Origin: Lepidurus packardi
Lineage: Eukaryota; Arthropoda; Branchiopoda; Notostraca; Triopsidae
DNA: 64,000 nucleotides
Direction of reading: 5' to 3'
Assembly (NCBI GenBank): GCA_023053545.1
Contig: JAKZAN010000047.1
Coordinates: forward strand, 372,001 to 436,000
This document shows positions 11,985 to 25,499 of this stretch, one piece after another. Each line of letters begins with the position of its first letter. Position 1 is the stretch's first letter. A program made the translations under genes and the position numbers. The notes beneath the pieces were generated by a model. It was not told the origin of the DNA and made no database searches. It was given only the letters and a program-made list of their open reading frames with translations.

Positions 11985-14900
11985 TTCAGTACGTAAGGAA
12001 TTATTTCAGTCCGTAATTAATTAATTAATTCCTTACGGAATTAATTAAGTCCATAAGGAATTAATTCAGTCTGTAAGGATTTAATTAAGGCCGTAATGAA
12101 TTAATTCAGTCCGTAAGGAATTAATTCAGTCCGTAAGGAATTAATTCAGTCCGTAAGGTATTAATTCAGTCCGTAAGGAATTATTTCAGTCCGTAATTAA
12201 TTAATTCATTCCATACGGAATTAATTAAGTCCATAAGGAATTAATTCAGTCTGTAAGGATTTAATTAAGTCCGTAATGAATTAATTCAGTCCGAAATCGA
12301 TTAATTAAGTCCGTAATGAATTAATTCAGTCCGTATGAAATTAATTCAGTCCGTAAGGAATTAATTAAGGAATTAATTCGGTCCGTAAGGAATTATTTCA
12401 GTCCGTAATTAATTAATTCATTCCTTACGGAATTAATTAAGTCCATAAGGAATTAATTCAGTCTGTAAGGATTTAATTAAGTCCGTAATGAATTAATTCA
12501 GTCCGTAAGGAATTAATTCAGTCCGTAAGGAATTAATTCAATCCGTAAGGATTTAATTCAGTCCGTAAGGAATTAATTCAGTTCGTAAGGTATTAATTCA
12601 GTCCGTAAGGAATTAATTCAGTCCGTAAGGAATTAATTTAGTCCGTAAGGAATTAATTCAGTCCGTAAGGAATAAGTTCAGTACGTAAGGAATTAATTCA
12701 GTCCGTAATAAATTAATTAAGTCCGTAATGAATTAATTCAGTCCGTACGAAATTAATTCAGTCCGTAAGGAATTAATTCAGTAAGAATTCAGTAAGAATT
12801 CAGTAGGAATTAATTCAGTCTGTAAGGATTTAATTAAGTCCGTAATGAATTAATTCAATCCGAAATCGATTGATTAAGTCCGTAATGAATTAATTCAGTC
12901 CGTATGAAATTAATTCAGTCCGTAAGGAATTATTTCAGTCCGTAATTAATTAATTCATTCCTTACGGAATTAATTAAGTCCATAAGGAATTAATTCAGCC
13001 TGTAAGGATTTAATTACGTCCGTAATGAATTCATTCAGTCCGAAATCGATTAATTAAGTCCGTAATGAATTAATTCAGTCCGTAAGGAATTAATTCAGTC
13101 CGTAAGGAATTAATTCAGTCCGTAAGGAATTAATTCAGTCCGTAAGGAATTAATTCAGTCCGTAAGGAATTATTTCAGTCCGTAATTAATTAATTCATTC
13201 CTTACGGAATTAATTAAGTCCGTAATGAATTAATTCAGTCCGTAAGGAATTAATTCAGTCCGTATGAAATTAATTCATTCCGTAAGGAATTAATTCAGTA
13301 AGAAAGGAATTCAAACAATCCTAAAGAATTAATTCAGTCCGTAAGGAACTAATTCAGTCCGTAAGGAATTAATTCAGTCCGTAAGGAATTAATTCAGTCC
13401 GTAAGGAATTAATCCAGTCCGTAAGGAATAAGTTCATTACGTGAGGAATTATTTCAGTCCGTAATCGATTAATTAAGTCCGAAATGAATTAGTTCAGTCC
13501 GTGTGAAATTAATTCAGTCCGTATGAAATTAATTAAGGAATTAATTCAGTCCGTAAGGAATTAATTCAGTCCGTAAGGAATTAATTCAGTCCGTAATAAA
13601 TTAATTAAGTCCGTAATGAATTAATTCAGTAAGAAAGGAATTCAATCAATCCTAAAGAATTAATTCAGTCCGTAAGGAACTAATTCAGTCCGTAAGGAAT
13701 TAATTTAGTCCGTAAGGAATTAATTCAGTCCGTAAGGAATTAATTAAGTCCGTATGGAATTAATTCAGTCCGTAAGGAATTAATTCAGTCCGTAAGGAAT
13801 TAATTCAGTCCGTAAGGAATTAATTCAGTCCGTAACGATTTAATTCAGTCCGTAAGGAATTAATTCAGTCCGTAAGGAATTAATTCAGTCCGTAAGGAAT
13901 AAGTTCAGTACGTAAGGAATTATTTCAGTCCGTAATTAATTAATTCATTCCTTACGGAATTAATTAAGTCCATAAGGAATTAATTCAGTCTGTAAGGATT
14001 TAATTAAGTCCGTAATGAATTAATTCAGTCCGTAAGGAATTAATTCAGTCCGTAAGGAATTAATTCAGTCCGTAAGGTATTAATTCAGTCCGTAAGGAAT
14101 TATTTCAGTCCGTAATTAATTAATTCATTCCATACGGAATTAATTAAGTCCATAAGGAATTAATTCAGTCTGTAAGGATTTAATTAAGTCCGTAATGAAT
14201 TAATTCAGTCCGAAATCGATTAATTAAGTCCGTAATGAATTAATTCAGTCCGTATGAAATTAATTCAGTCCGTAAGGAATTAATTAAGGAATTAATTCGG
14301 TCCGTAAGGAATTATTTCAGTCCGTAATTAATTAATTCATTCCTTACGGAATTAATTAAGTCCATAAGGAATTAATTCAGTCTGTAAGGATTTAATTAAG
14401 TCCGTAATGAATTAATTCAGTCCGTAAGGAATTAATTCAGTCCGTAAGGAATTAATTCAATCCGTAAGGATTTAATTCAGTCCGTAAGGAATTAATTCAG
14501 TTCGTAAGGTATTAATTCAGTCCGTAAGGAATTAATTCAGTCCGTAAGGAATTAATTTAGTCCGTAAGGAATTAATTCAGTCCGTAAGGAATAAGTTCAG
14601 TACGTAAGGAATTAATTCAGTCCGTAATAAATTAATTAAGTCCGTAATGAATTAATTCAGTCCGTACGAAATTAATTCAGTCCGTAAGGAATTAATTCAG
14701 TAAGAATTCAGTAAGAATTCAGTAGGAATTAATTCAGTCTGTAAGGATTTAATTAAGTCCGTAATGAATTAATTCAATCCGAAATCGATTAATTAAGTCC
14801 GTAATGAATTAATTCAGTCCGTATGAAATTAATTCAGTCCGTAAGGAATTATTTCAGTCCGTAATTAATTAATTCATTCCTTACGGAATTAATTAAGTCC

Positions 14901-15822
14901 ATAAGGAATTAATTCAGCCTGTAAGGATTTAATTACGTCCGTAATGAATTCATTCAGTCCGAAATCGATTAATTAAGTCCGTAATGAATTAATTCAGTCC
15001 GTAAGGAATTAATTCAGTCCGTAAGGAATTAATTCAGTCCGTAAGGAATTAATTCATTCCGTAAGGAATTAATTCAGTCCGTAAGGAATTATTTCAGTCC
15101 GTAATTAATTAATTCATTCCTTACGGAATTAATTAAGTCCATAAGGAATTAATTCAGCCTGTAAGGATTTAATTACGTCCGTAATGAATTCATTCAGTCC
15201 GAAATCGATTAATTAAGTCCGTAATGAATTAATTCAGTCCGTAAGGAATTAATTCAGTCCGTAAGGAATTAATTCAGTCCGTAAGGAATTAATTCAGTCC
15301 GTAAGGAATTAATTCAGTCCGTAAGGAATTATTTCAGTCCGTAATTAATTAATTCATTCCTTACGGAATTAATTAAGTCCGTAATGAATTAATTCAGTCC
15401 GTAAGGAATTAATTCAGTCCGTATGAAATTAATTCATTCCGTAAGGAATTAATTCAGTAAGAAAGGAATTCAAACAATCCTAAAGAATTAATTCAGTCCG
15501 TAAGGAACTAATTCAGTCCGTAAGGAATTAATTCAGTCCGTAAGGAATTAATTCAGTCCGTAAGGAATTAATCCAGTCCGTAAGGAATAAGTTCATTACG
15601 TGAGGAATTATTTCAGTCCGTAATCGATTAATTAAGTCCGAAATGAATTAATTCAGTCCGTGTGAAATTAATTCAGTCCGTATGAAATTAATTAAGGAAT
15701 TAATTCAGTCCGTAAGGAATTAATTCAGTCCGTAAGGAATTAATTCAGTCCGTAATAAATTAATTAAGTCCGTAATGAATTAATTCAGTAAGAAAGGAAT
15801 TCAATCAATCCTAAAGAATTAA
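11985..15822 (+). repeat. 1,919-bp higher-order repeat, about two tandem copies
   Basis: The rare variant AATTAATTCGGTCCG occurs at 12371 and 14290, spacing 1,919 bp. The surrounding order of variant monomers is shared, including the AGTAAGAATTCAGTAAGAATT cluster near 12779 and 14698. Block ends are approximate because neighbouring monomers are so alike. Confidence 0.7.
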
Positions 15823-17301
15823 TTCAGTCCGTAAGGAACTAATTCAGTCCGTAAGGAATTAATTTAGTCCGTAAGGAATTAATTCAGTCCGTAAGGAATT
15901 AATTAAGTCCGTATGGAATTAATTCAGTCCGTAAGGAATTAATTCAGTCCGTAAGGAATTAATTCAGTCCGTAAGGAATTAATTCAGTCCGTAACGATTT
16001 AATTCAGTCCGTAAGGAATTAATTCAGTAAGAACGGAATTCAATAAATCCTAAAGAATTAATTCAGTCCGTAAGGAAATAATTCAGTCCGTAAGGAATTA
16101 ATTCAGTCCGTAAGGAATTATTTCAATCCGTAATTAATTCATTCATTCCTTACGGAATTAGTTAAGTCCATAATGAATTAATTCAGTCCGTAAGGAATTA
16201 ATTCAGTCCGTAAGGAATTAATTAAATCCGTATGGAATTAATTCAGTCCGTAAGGAATTAATTAAGTACGTAAGGAATTAATTCAGTCCGTAAGGATTTA
16301 ATTCAGTCCGTAAGGTATTAATTCAGTCCGTAAGGAATTAATTCAGTCCGTAAGCAATTAATTCAGTCCGTAAGGAATAACTTCAGTACGTAAGGAAATA
16401 ATTCAGTCCGTAATTTATTAATTAAGTCCGTAATGAATTAATTTAATCCGTAAGGAATTAATAAAATCCGTACGGAATTAATTCATTCCGTAATAAATTA
16501 ATTCAGTCCGTAAGGAATTAATTCAGTCCGTAAGGAATTATTTCAGTCCGTAATTAATTCATTCATTCCTTACGGAATTAATTAAGTCCATAATGAATTA
16601 ATTCAGTCCGTAAGGAATTAATTCAGTCCGTAAGGAATTAATTAAATCCGTAATGAATTAATTCAGTCCGTAAGGAATTAATTTAGTCCGTAAGGAATTA
16701 ATTAAGTCCGTAAGGAATTAATTAAGTCCGTAAGGAATTAATTAAGTCCGTAAGGAATTAATTAAGTCCGTAAGGAATTAATTCAGTCCGTAATGAATTA
16801 ATTCAGTCCGTAAGGAATTAATTTAGTCCGTAAGGAATTAATTAAGTCCGTAAGGAATTAATTAAGTCCGTAAGGAATTAATTAAGTCCGTAAGGAATTA
16901 GTTAAGTCCGTAAGGATTTAATTCAGTCCGTAAGGTATTAATTCAATCCGTAAGGAATTAATTCAGTCCGTAAGGAAATAATTCAGTACGTAAGGAAATA
17001 ATTCAGTCCGTAAGTAATTAATTCAGTCCGTATGAAATTAATTCAGTCCGTAAGGAATTAATTAAGGAAATAATTCAGTCCGTAAGGAATTAATTCAGTC
17101 CGCAAGGAATTAATTCAGTCCGTAAGGAATAACTTCAGTTCGTAAGGAAATAATTCAGTCCGTAATGGATTAATTAAGTCCGTAATGAATTAATTCAGTC
17201 CGCAAGGAATTAATAAAATCACTACGGAATTAATTCAGACCGTAAGGAATTAATTAAGTCCGAAAGGAATAAATTCAGTCCGTAAGGAATTAATTAAGTA
17301 C

Positions 17302-17306
17302 GTAAG
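17302..17306 (+). other. Paralogous empty site of the Gypsy insertion
   Basis: The satellite around 17200-17310 carries the same rare markers (AAAATCACTACGG, TCCGCAAGG) as the left flank of the Gypsy element at 21118-21245. It runs uninterrupted through GTAAG into GAACTAATTCAG, which is the right flank at 25495. It therefore preserves the pre-insertion arrangement with a single GTAAG. Confidence 0.8.
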
Positions 17307-20300
17307 GAACTAATTCAGTCCGTAAGGAATTAATTCAGTCCGTAAGGAATTAATTCAGTCCGTAAGGACATAATTCAGTCCGTAAGGAATAAGTTCATTA
17401 CGTAAGGAATTAATTCAGTCCGTAATCGACTAATTAAGTCCGAAATGAATTAATTCAGTCCGTATGAAATTAATTCAGTCCGTAAGGAATTAATTAAGGA
17501 ATTAATTTAGTCGGTAAGGAATTAATTCAGTCCGTAAGGAATTAATTCAGTCCGTAAGGAATTATTTCTGTCCGTACTTAATTAATTAATTCATTCCTTA
17601 CGGAATTAATTAAGTCCATAAGGAATTAATTCAGTCCGTAAGGAATTAATTCAGTCCGTAAGGAACTAATTAAGTCCGAAAGGAATTAATTCAGTCCGTA
17701 AGGAACTAATTCAGCCCGTAAGGAATTAATTCAGTCCGTAAGTTATTAATTCAGTCCGTAATCGACTAATTAAGTCCGAAATGAATTAATTCAGTCCGTA
17801 TCAAATTAATTCAGTCCGTAAGGAATTAATTAATGAATTAATTCAGTCCGTAAGGAATTAATTAAGGAATTAATTCAGTCCGTAAGGAATTAATTCAGTC
17901 CGTAAGGAATTAATTCAGTCCGTAAGGTATTAATTCAGTCCGTAAGGAATTAATTCAGTCCGTAAGGAATTAATTCAGTCCGTAAGGAATAAGTTCAGTA
18001 CGTAAGGAAATAATTCAGTCCGTAATAAATTAATTCAGTCCGTAATGAATTAATTCAGTCCGTATGAAATTAATTCAGTCCGTAAGGAATTCATTCAGTC
18101 CGTAAGGAATTAATTCAGTCCGTAAGGAATTAATTCAGTCCGTAAGGAATTAATTCAGTCCGTAAGGAATTATTTCAGTCCGTAATTAATTAATTCATTC
18201 CTTACGGAACTAATTAAGTCCATAAGGAATTAATTCAGTCTGTAAGGATTTAATTAAGTCCGTAATGAATTAATTCAGTCCGAAATCGATTAATTAAGTC
18301 CGTAACGAATTAATTCAGTCCGTAAGGAATTAATTCAGTCCGTAAGGAATTAATTCAGTCCGTAAGGAATAAATTCAGTCCGTAAGGAATTAATTCAGTC
18401 CGTAAGGAATTATTTCAATCCGTAATTAATTAATTCATTCCTTACTGAATTAATTAAGTCCATAAGGAATTAACTCAGTCTGTAAGGTTTTAATTACGTC
18501 CGTAATGAATTAATTCAGTCCGAAATCGATTAATTTAGTCCGTAATGAATTAATTCAGTCCGTAAGGAATTAATTCAATCCGTAATGAATTAATTCAGTC
18601 CGTAAGGAATTATTTCAGTCCGTAATTAATTAATTCATTCCTTACGGAATAAATTAAGTCCATAATGAATTAATTCAGTCCGTAAGGAATTAATTCAGTC
18701 CGTAAGGAATTAATTAAATCCGTACGGAATTAATTCAGTCCGTAAGGAATTAATTCAGTCCGTAAGCAATTAATTCAGTCCGTAAGGAATAACTTCAGTA
18801 CGTAAGGAAATAATTCAGTCCGTAATTTATTAATTAAGTCCGTAATGAATTAATTTAATCCGTAAGGAATTAATTAAATCCGTACGGAATTAATTCATTC
18901 CGTAATAAATTAATTCAGTCCGTAAGGAATTAATTCAGTCCGTAAGGAATTATTTCAGTCCGTAATTAATTCATTCATTCCTTACGGAATTAATTAAGTC
19001 CATAATGAATTAATTCAGTCCGTAAGGAATTCATTCAGTCCGTAAGGAATTAATTAAATCCGTAAAGAATTAATTCCGTCCGTAAGGAATTAATTCAATC
19101 CGTAATGAATTAATTCAGTCCGTAAGGAATTAATTAAGGAAATAATTCAGTCCGTAAGGAATTAATTCAGTCCGCAAGGAATTAATTCAGTCCGTAAGGA
19201 ATAACTTCAGTCCGTAAGGAATTAATTCAGTCCGTAAGGAATAAGTTCATTACGTAAGGAATTAATTCAGTCCGTAATCGACTAATTAAGTCCGAAATGA
19301 ATTAATTCAGTCCGTATGAAATTAATTCAGTCCGTAAGGAATTAATTAAGGAATTAATTTAGTCGGTAAGGAATTAATTCAGTCCGTAAGGAATTAATTC
19401 AGTCCGTAAGGAATTAATTCAGTCCGTAAGGAACTAATTCAGTCCGTAAGGAATTAATTCAGTCCGTAAGGATTTAATTCAGTCCGTAAGGTATTAATTC
19501 AGTCCGTAATCGACTAATTAAGTCCGAAATGAATTAATTCAGTCCGTATGAAATTAATTCAGTCCGTAAGGAATTAATTAATGAATTAATTCAGTCCGTA
19601 AGGAATTAATTAAGGAATTAATTCAGTCCGTAAGGTATTAATTCAGTCCGTAAGGTATTAATTCAGTCCGTAAAGAATTAATTCAGTCCGTATGGAATTA
19701 ATTCAGTCCGTAAGGAATAAGTTCAGTACGTAAGGAAATAATTCAGTCCGTAATAAATTAATTAAGTCCGTAATGAATTAATTCAGTCCGTATGAAATTA
19801 ATTCAGTCCGTAAGGAATTCATTCAGTCCGTAAGGAATTAATTCAGTCCGTAAGGAATTAATTCAGTCCGTAAGGAATTATTTCAGTCCGTAATTAATTA
19901 ATTCATTCCTTACGGAATTAATTAAGTCCATAAGGAATTAATTCAGTCTGTAAGGATTTAATTAAGTCCGTAAAGAATTAATTCAGTCCGAAATCGATTA
20001 ATTAAGTCCGTAATGAATTAATTCAGTCCGTAAGGAATTAATTCAGTCCGTAAGGAATTAATTCAGTCCGTAAGGAATAAATTCAGTCCGTAAGGAATTA
20101 ATTCAGTCCGTAAGGAATTATTTCAGTCCGTAATTAATTAATTCATTACTTACTGAATTAATTAAGTCCATAAGGAATTAATTAAGTCTGTAAGGATTTA
20201 ATTACGTCCGTAATGAATTAATTCAGTCCGAAATCGATTAATTAAGTCCGTAATGAATTAATTCAGTCCGTAAGGAATTAATTCAGTCCGAAGGAATTAA

Positions 20301-21240
20301 TTCAATCCGTAAGGAATTAATTCAGTCCGTAAGGAATTAATTCAGTCCGAAATCGATTAATTAAGTCCGTAATGAATTAATTCAGTCCGTAAGGAATTAA
20401 TTCAGTCCGTAAGGAATTAATTCAGTCCGTAAGGAATAAATTCAGTCCGTAAGGAATTAATTCAGTCCGAAATCGATTAATTAAGTCCGTAATGAATTAA
20501 TTCAGTCCGTAAGGAATTAATTCAGTCCGTAAGGAATTAATTCAGTACGTAAGGAATTAATTCAGTCCGTAAGGAATTAATTCAGTCCGAAATCGATTAA
20601 TTAAGTCCGTAATGAATTAATTCAGTCCGTAAGGAATTAATTCAGTCCGTAAGGAATTAATTCAGTCCGTAAGGAATAAATTCAGTCCGTAAGGAATTAA
20701 TTCAGTCCGAAATCGATTAATTAAGTCCGTAATGAATTAATTCAGTCCGTAAGGAATTAATTCAGTCCGTAAGGAATTAATTAAGTCCGTAAGGAATTAA
20801 TTAAGTCCGTAAGGAATTAGTTAAGTCCGTAAGGATTTAATTCAGTCCGTAAGGTATTAATTCAATCCGTAAGGAATTAATTCAGTCCGTAAGGAAATAA
20901 TTCAGTACGTAAGGAAATAATTCAGTCCGTAAGTAATTAATTCAGTCCGTATGAAATTAATTCAGTCCGTAAGGAATTAATTAAGGAAATAATTCAGTCC
21001 GTAAGGAATTAATTCAGTCCGCAAGGAATTAATTCAGTCCGTAAGGAATAACTTCAGTTCGTAAGGAAATAATTCAGTCCGTAATGGATTAATTAAGTCC
21101 GTAATGAATTAATTCAGTCCGCAAGGAATTAATAAAATCACTACGGAATTAATTCAGACCGTAAGGAATTAATTAAATACGTAAGGAATTAATTAAGTCC
21201 GAAAGGAATAAATTCAGTCCGTAAGGAATTAATTAAGTAC

Positions 21241-21245
21241 GTAAG
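21241..21245 (+). repeat. Target-site duplication GTAAG, left
   Basis: GTAAG precedes the left LTR and is repeated at 25495-25499 after the right LTR. The empty site at 17302-17306 has one copy. Confidence 0.85.
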
Positions 21246-21466
21246 TGTTATGAAGCAGAGTCAGTAGTATAGTAGTCGCAAAGTAAAGGGGTAAGCCAAG
21301 TAGAGTGCAGGGAAGTCAATATGAGAGAAAGTGAGGCAAGCAGTAAACTGATAGTACGTAGGTTGAAGGTTCAATGCTGACTGTGTGTATTGACAGGGTG
21401 CACCGGCTCCATACTGTCTAACAGAGCCATCTGTTACAGGGTACAACTTATAATGGAAACATAACA
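21246..21466 (-). repeat. 3' LTR of the Gypsy element
   Basis: A 221-bp terminal repeat starting TGTTATG and ending CATAACA. It is nearly identical to the repeat at 25274-25494 (about two differences, both transitions). It is the 3' LTR because the coding region is on the minus strand. Confidence 0.93.
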
Positions 21467-21480
21467 AATTCCTCCCCCGT
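21467..21480 (-). other. Polypurine tract of the Gypsy element
   Basis: On the minus strand a G/A-rich run (ACGGGGGAGGAATT) lies immediately upstream of the 3' LTR, where plus-strand DNA synthesis is primed in LTR elements. Confidence 0.7.
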
Positions 21481-21535
21481 AACTGAAAAACCCCCAAATG
21501 ATACACCCACGACCGTTTACAAAACAACACATCAT

Positions 21536-24500
21536 TTAAGTGTAATCTAGCTTCTTCGAGCTGTTCTTCAATCGTTCCGAACGTCTGGGTTCCACCGGAT
21601 TGTTAGGCAACCGGATGCGGGGAACGGGCGCCTCTGGTGACTTCTGCTGCGACTGAGGCTCAACTGGAACCGCAGGCGGACCATCAAACACCTTCTCAGG
21701 GGCCGCCACCTGGTCTGCTTGAGGAGCAACCTGTTCAAACAAAGGCTTATTAGTATGCGGAGCTGAAGGCTGGACGGCTTGGGGAAATGGTGGACGGAAC
21801 ACTTCGACGACCGCTTCGTCCAGCTCGTTTCCTTCGTCGCTTCTTCTTATCTGGTCCCAATGGCGCTTCACAAGCGAGTCTCCTACTCGGACTTCGTAAA
21901 GGTACTTTCCGAGACGCCGGGCAATCATGGCCTGTTGCCACTTGGGGTAACCTTTGCGGAAATCCCGAACCATGACCGGGTCTCCTTGGGAATATTCGGC
22001 GCTAGACGTAGGAGACGGAACGTCGAAAGCAGTGGGTTTGCTTGGCAGAAGTAGGTCCAGCTTGGTTCTGGGGGAATAGCCCAACAAAACTTCTGCTGGA
22101 CATTTCCCCGTGGAAGCGTGCTGTGTTGTGCGATAACCGAAGAGAAATCTTGACAGTTTCGCTTGTAGTGACAAGGAATCTTGGCTAGCTTTGCGTAGGC
22201 TGGTTTTTAGGGATTGGACGAAACGTTCGGCTAGCCCATTCGTCTGGGGATGGTAAGGCGCCCCCATCAAATGGCTAATCCCATTCTGCTTGACAAAAAC
22301 CGCCATTTCCTCTGACGTAAACTGAGGCCCGTTATCGGTCACGAGCTCGGAAGGCAGCCCAAAACGCGCAAAAATGGAGCGCAAGATTTCAATCGTCGCT
22401 TCCGTTGTAGTAGTGTGGACCAGAAAGGCTTCTGGCCATTTGGTGTAAGCGTCCATGAGCAAAAATATCATTTTTCCCTCTATAGGGCCCGCAAAGTCTG
22501 CGTGTAAACGTTGCCATGGTCCTTTGGGAGTTGGCCAAGCAGCATTTTTGAGTTGGTTTGGGGATCGCACTGCTACCTTGCATTGAGGACATTTTCCAAC
22601 CAACCTAGTTATCTCTTGATCCATTGCAGGCCACCAAAATTTACTCCGTGCCATGGATTTGGTGCGTGCAATACCAGTATGTCCTTCGTGCAATAAGGTA
22701 AGGACATCGTTACGTAACGTTGAAGGAACTACGACACGACGTCCCCAGAGGATGGCGTCGTTTTCCAGCGACAACTCAAAACGCCACATGTGAAACGGTT
22801 TTAATTCAACAGGAATCTTACCGGTCTTCCAACCACTCTTAACGAAACCTTGAACTTGGCCGAGTAGTGGATCCTGCTTTTGTTCTCGCAATAATTTTTC
22901 GAACGTAAGGGGTAAGCCCTCCAAAATTCCTAGGTTACAACAACTGGCAGCCATGGCCGCATAATCCACGGAGGTGTAGGGTAATGGTGATCTTGAGAGG
23001 GTATCCGCATTTGCGTTCTCTTCCGACCGACGAAATTCCATTTCGTACGTGTAGGCCGTCAGTTTTAAAGCCCAACGTTGCATACGTGCTGCAGCAATTG
23101 CGGAAACTCCAGATTTGGGACCCAAGATCGAGAGCAACGGTTTATGGTCCGTGACCAGTGTAAAACTCCTCCCGAACAAATAGTCGTGGAATCGCGAAAC
23201 CCCAAAAATGATGGCAAGAGCTTCGCGCTCGATTTGGGAGTAGTTTCTCTCAGCTTTCGACAGTGTTTTGGAGGCATACGCAACAGGACGCTCGTCTCCA
23301 TTTGGGAACCGATGTGACAAGACAGCAGCGACTCCTACGGACGACGCGTCACACTCTAAGCGAATCGGCAAAGTCGGGTCATAGTGACACAGAACCTGCT
23401 GGGAGCTGAGATTTTGCTTCAGTCTTTTCCAAGCTTCTTCTTGAGGATGTCCCCAATGAAAACTACAACCTTGTCGGGTCAGTGCGGTCAATGGTTCCGC
23501 CAGTGTGGCTAAGTTTTTTATAAACTTCCCATAATACTGAACCAAGCCCAGGAAGGATTTGATGTCTTTTGCATTCTTGGGCTTGGGCGCTTCTGAAACG
23601 GCACGTACTTTCGACGGGTCTGTTTTCAATCCGTCTGCAGAAACAATGATCCCCAGATATGGTACTTCAGTCCGTCCGAAAAAGCATTTGGACAAATCTA
23701 ATCTAACATTGGCCTCTTGCAGCCGTTTAAGAACTTCCTCTGCCCGTTTTTTGTGTTCTTCCTTCGTAGTCCCGGATACAAGTATGTCATCCAGGTAGCA
23801 TTTAACAAAGGGCAGGTCACGAAGTAATTCATCCATGAATTTTTGGAACTTCGCTGGAGCAGAAGCAATTCCGAATGGTAATCTGCAGTATTGATATAAA
23901 CCCCACTGGGTGTTGATTGTTGTCAACGGTTGGGATTCAGTGGCAAGGGAAAGCTGTAAATAAGCTTGCGAAAGATCCAACTTACTAAAGAAGGCTCCGC
24001 CTTCTAAAGTAGCGAAAAGATCCGCTGGTTTTGGTAGAGGATACTGGTCGATTAAGAGTTCGGGGTTTACGGACATTTTGTAATCTCCGCAGATACGAAA
24101 ATGACCATTAGGTTCTGAGTGGCCCATTTTGGATAAAAAAACAGAGCGGAGAGACTCAAGCCTTTCGCTATAATCTTCATTGTCCGATTCTTCTTGAAGA
24201 TAATGAGATTTAGCCCTGTTATCGTTTTGACTCTTCTGATTACCAGGGAAACTAATCCTTGATTCTGATGGCAACGTTGACCGACTGCGACAGACCGCCG
24301 CAAAATGTCCCTTCTTATGGCAGGCTTTGCAGACTTGGTTTAAGGCAGGACAGTTCTTGCTGTTAGCTTTATGAGCACTGTTGCCACACCGGAAACAAGA
24401 TCCCGGGGATCCAGGCCTACTCTTCTGTAGAGCGTTAACTGCGCCCGCTAAAGACATTTGCTGGGCTTTCGACTTAGCGTTTTCAAGAGACGCAGCCAAT

Positions 24501-25048
24501 TGAAATGCCCTGTTCAACGTTAAATCCGATTCTGAGAGAAGCTTGCCTTGGACATTTACGTCATGAAGGCCTACAACGAAAGCATCTCGCAACGCGGACT
24601 CCAGGAAACTGCCAAAATTGCAGTCGCGAGACAACATGCGTAGCTCGGCAAGAAAATCCTTGAGCGATTCCCCTTGCTTCTGAGTTCTCTTATAAAAATT
24701 GAAACGTTCTGCTATTTCTATTGTCGATTCGACGAAATGTGAATTTAAGATATCGCAAATCTCTTCGAAAGATTTCGAGGTTGGCTCAGCAGGTGAACAT
24801 AACTTCCAAAGCGTTTGACAAGCGAAGTCGCCAACCAATGGAAAAAAACAAGCCCTCTTTTGCTCAGGGTCAACAATGCCGTTGGCGATATAAAACTGGC
24901 AGAGTCTGCTTAAGTATATACGCCAGTTGCTATCTTGTACATAAGGCTCGATACTTCCCAAAACCCGACCAGCAGAAACCGCAGACGAAGCTGGGTTGGT
25001 TTTTGCAGCTGCGACGGATGTAGCCATGACGTCAACAGGTAACGGCAA
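21536..25048 (-). pseudogene. Gypsy gag-pol region (fossil)
   Basis: An 1170-codon region on the minus strand. Its N-terminal part resembles a mag-type Gag, followed by two nucleocapsid zinc knuckles (starting CFRCG and CKACHKKGH). Then come a reverse transcriptase with YLDD, RNase H (LECDASS, VTDHKPLLSIL), and an integrase with an HHCC-type N-terminus (HEGHTG...CPQC) and a core containing LVTDNGPQF and HPQTNGLAERF. The C-terminus is proline-rich and basic. In the family this is made as one polyprotein that packages and integrates the element's own RNA/DNA. The region is shorter than usual for mag-like elements and the element is treated as broken. Family placement is sure; the exact clade is probable. 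Confidence 0.88.
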
Positions 25049-25247
25049 GTCGCGAAAACGAAAAGGGAATGGAACAAAACAAAAAGAACGAGCTCACCCG
25101 AGATGAACTGGCACGGTGAACGGCGCAGTTGAAGTTGCCTCCGGCAAGGTAGGGCAAGGAACTCAGGTGACTGCGTAGTTCGATCAGCCTCGTCAAAGCA
25201 AATCCACATGCAAAAGTCCCCAGATGACAACCGACACTGTCAAGAAA

Positions 25248-25266
25248 AATCCCATCCTCGTCGCCA
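25248..25266 (-). other. Primer binding site (tRNA-Ser)
   Basis: Seven bases inside the 5' LTR, the minus strand begins TGGCGACGAGG and continues for about 19 bases complementary to the 3' end of arthropod tRNA-Ser (GCT), including the CCA. The match is from memory of that tRNA. The tRNA-Ser primer is known for mag-type elements. Confidence 0.75.
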
Positions 25267-25273
25267 AAATACT

Positions 25274-25494
25274 TGTTATGAAGCAGAGTCAGCAGTATAG
25301 TAGTCGCAAAGTAAAGGGGTAAGCCAAGTAGAGTGCAGGGAAGTCAATATGAGAGAAAGTGAGGCAAGCAGTAAACTGATAGTACGTAAGTTGAAGGTTC
25401 AATGCTGACTGTGTGTATTGACAGGGTGCACCGGCTCCATACTGTCTAACAGAGCCATCTGTTACAGGGTACAACTTATAATGGAAACATAACA
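25274..25494 (-). repeat. 5' LTR of the Gypsy element
   Basis: A 221-bp repeat pairing with 21246-21466. Its small open frames are shadows of the LTR and do not look coding. Confidence 0.93.
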
Positions 25495-25499
25495 GTAAG
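25495..25499 (+). repeat. Target-site duplication GTAAG, right
   Basis: The right copy of the 5-bp duplication; the satellite continues as GAACTAATTCAGTCCG. Confidence 0.85.

Larger units (their letters stand above)
730..21245 (+). repeat. Satellite array 1, 20-bp monomer
   Basis: A continuous tandem array of a 20-bp monomer, consensus AATTAATTCAGTCCGTAAGG (65% AT, one CpG per unit). Frequent variants are TTAAGTCCG for TTCAGTCCG, GTAATG for GTAAGG, GGTATT or GGATTT for GGAATT, and ATAACTTCAATTCG. The array contains shortened units (AATTAAGGAATTAATT), isolated inverted units (CCTTACGGAATTAATT) and an EcoRI-site variant (GAATTCAATCAATCCTAAAG). Variant order repeats in larger blocks: about 525, 573, 652 and 784 bp near the left end, 1,817 bp at about 4.08-7.7 kb, and 1,919 bp at about 12-15.8 kb. 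Every frame is closed by TAA within a few monomers, so the array codes for no protein. I see no gene in it apart from the poly-A scar at 1196-1254. Confidence 0.97.
21246..25494 (-). mobile_element. Ty3/Gypsy LTR retrotransposon (mag-like), fossil
   Basis: A 4,249-bp LTR element on the minus strand, inserted in the satellite with a 5-bp duplication. Parts seen: two 221-bp LTRs with TGTTATG...CATAACA ends, a primer binding site complementary to the 3' end of tRNA-Ser, a purine-rich tract before the 3' LTR, and a gag-pol region with nucleocapsid zinc knuckles, reverse transcriptase, RNase H and integrase. RT-RNase H-integrase order defines Ty3/Gypsy. The tRNA-Ser primer and single long gag-pol suggest the mag group. 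The LTRs differ at about 2 of 221 positions, so the insertion is young. It is shorter than usual for the family and looks broken, with at least one break. Its orientation is opposite to the LINEs. Confidence 0.93.

Noticed and set aside
730-21245. CRISPR-like appearance of a short regular repeat
   Set aside because: Monomers abut without unique spacers and vary continuously, the setting is eukaryotic retroelements, and no cas genes are present.
25248-25266. tRNA gene fragment
   Set aside because: The match to the tRNA-Ser 3' end lies at the expected place of a primer binding site and is only about 19 bases long.
21261-25474. Short open frames in the LTRs and opposite to gag-pol
   Set aside because: They are shadows of the LTR and of the minus-strand coding region, with no recognisable domain.
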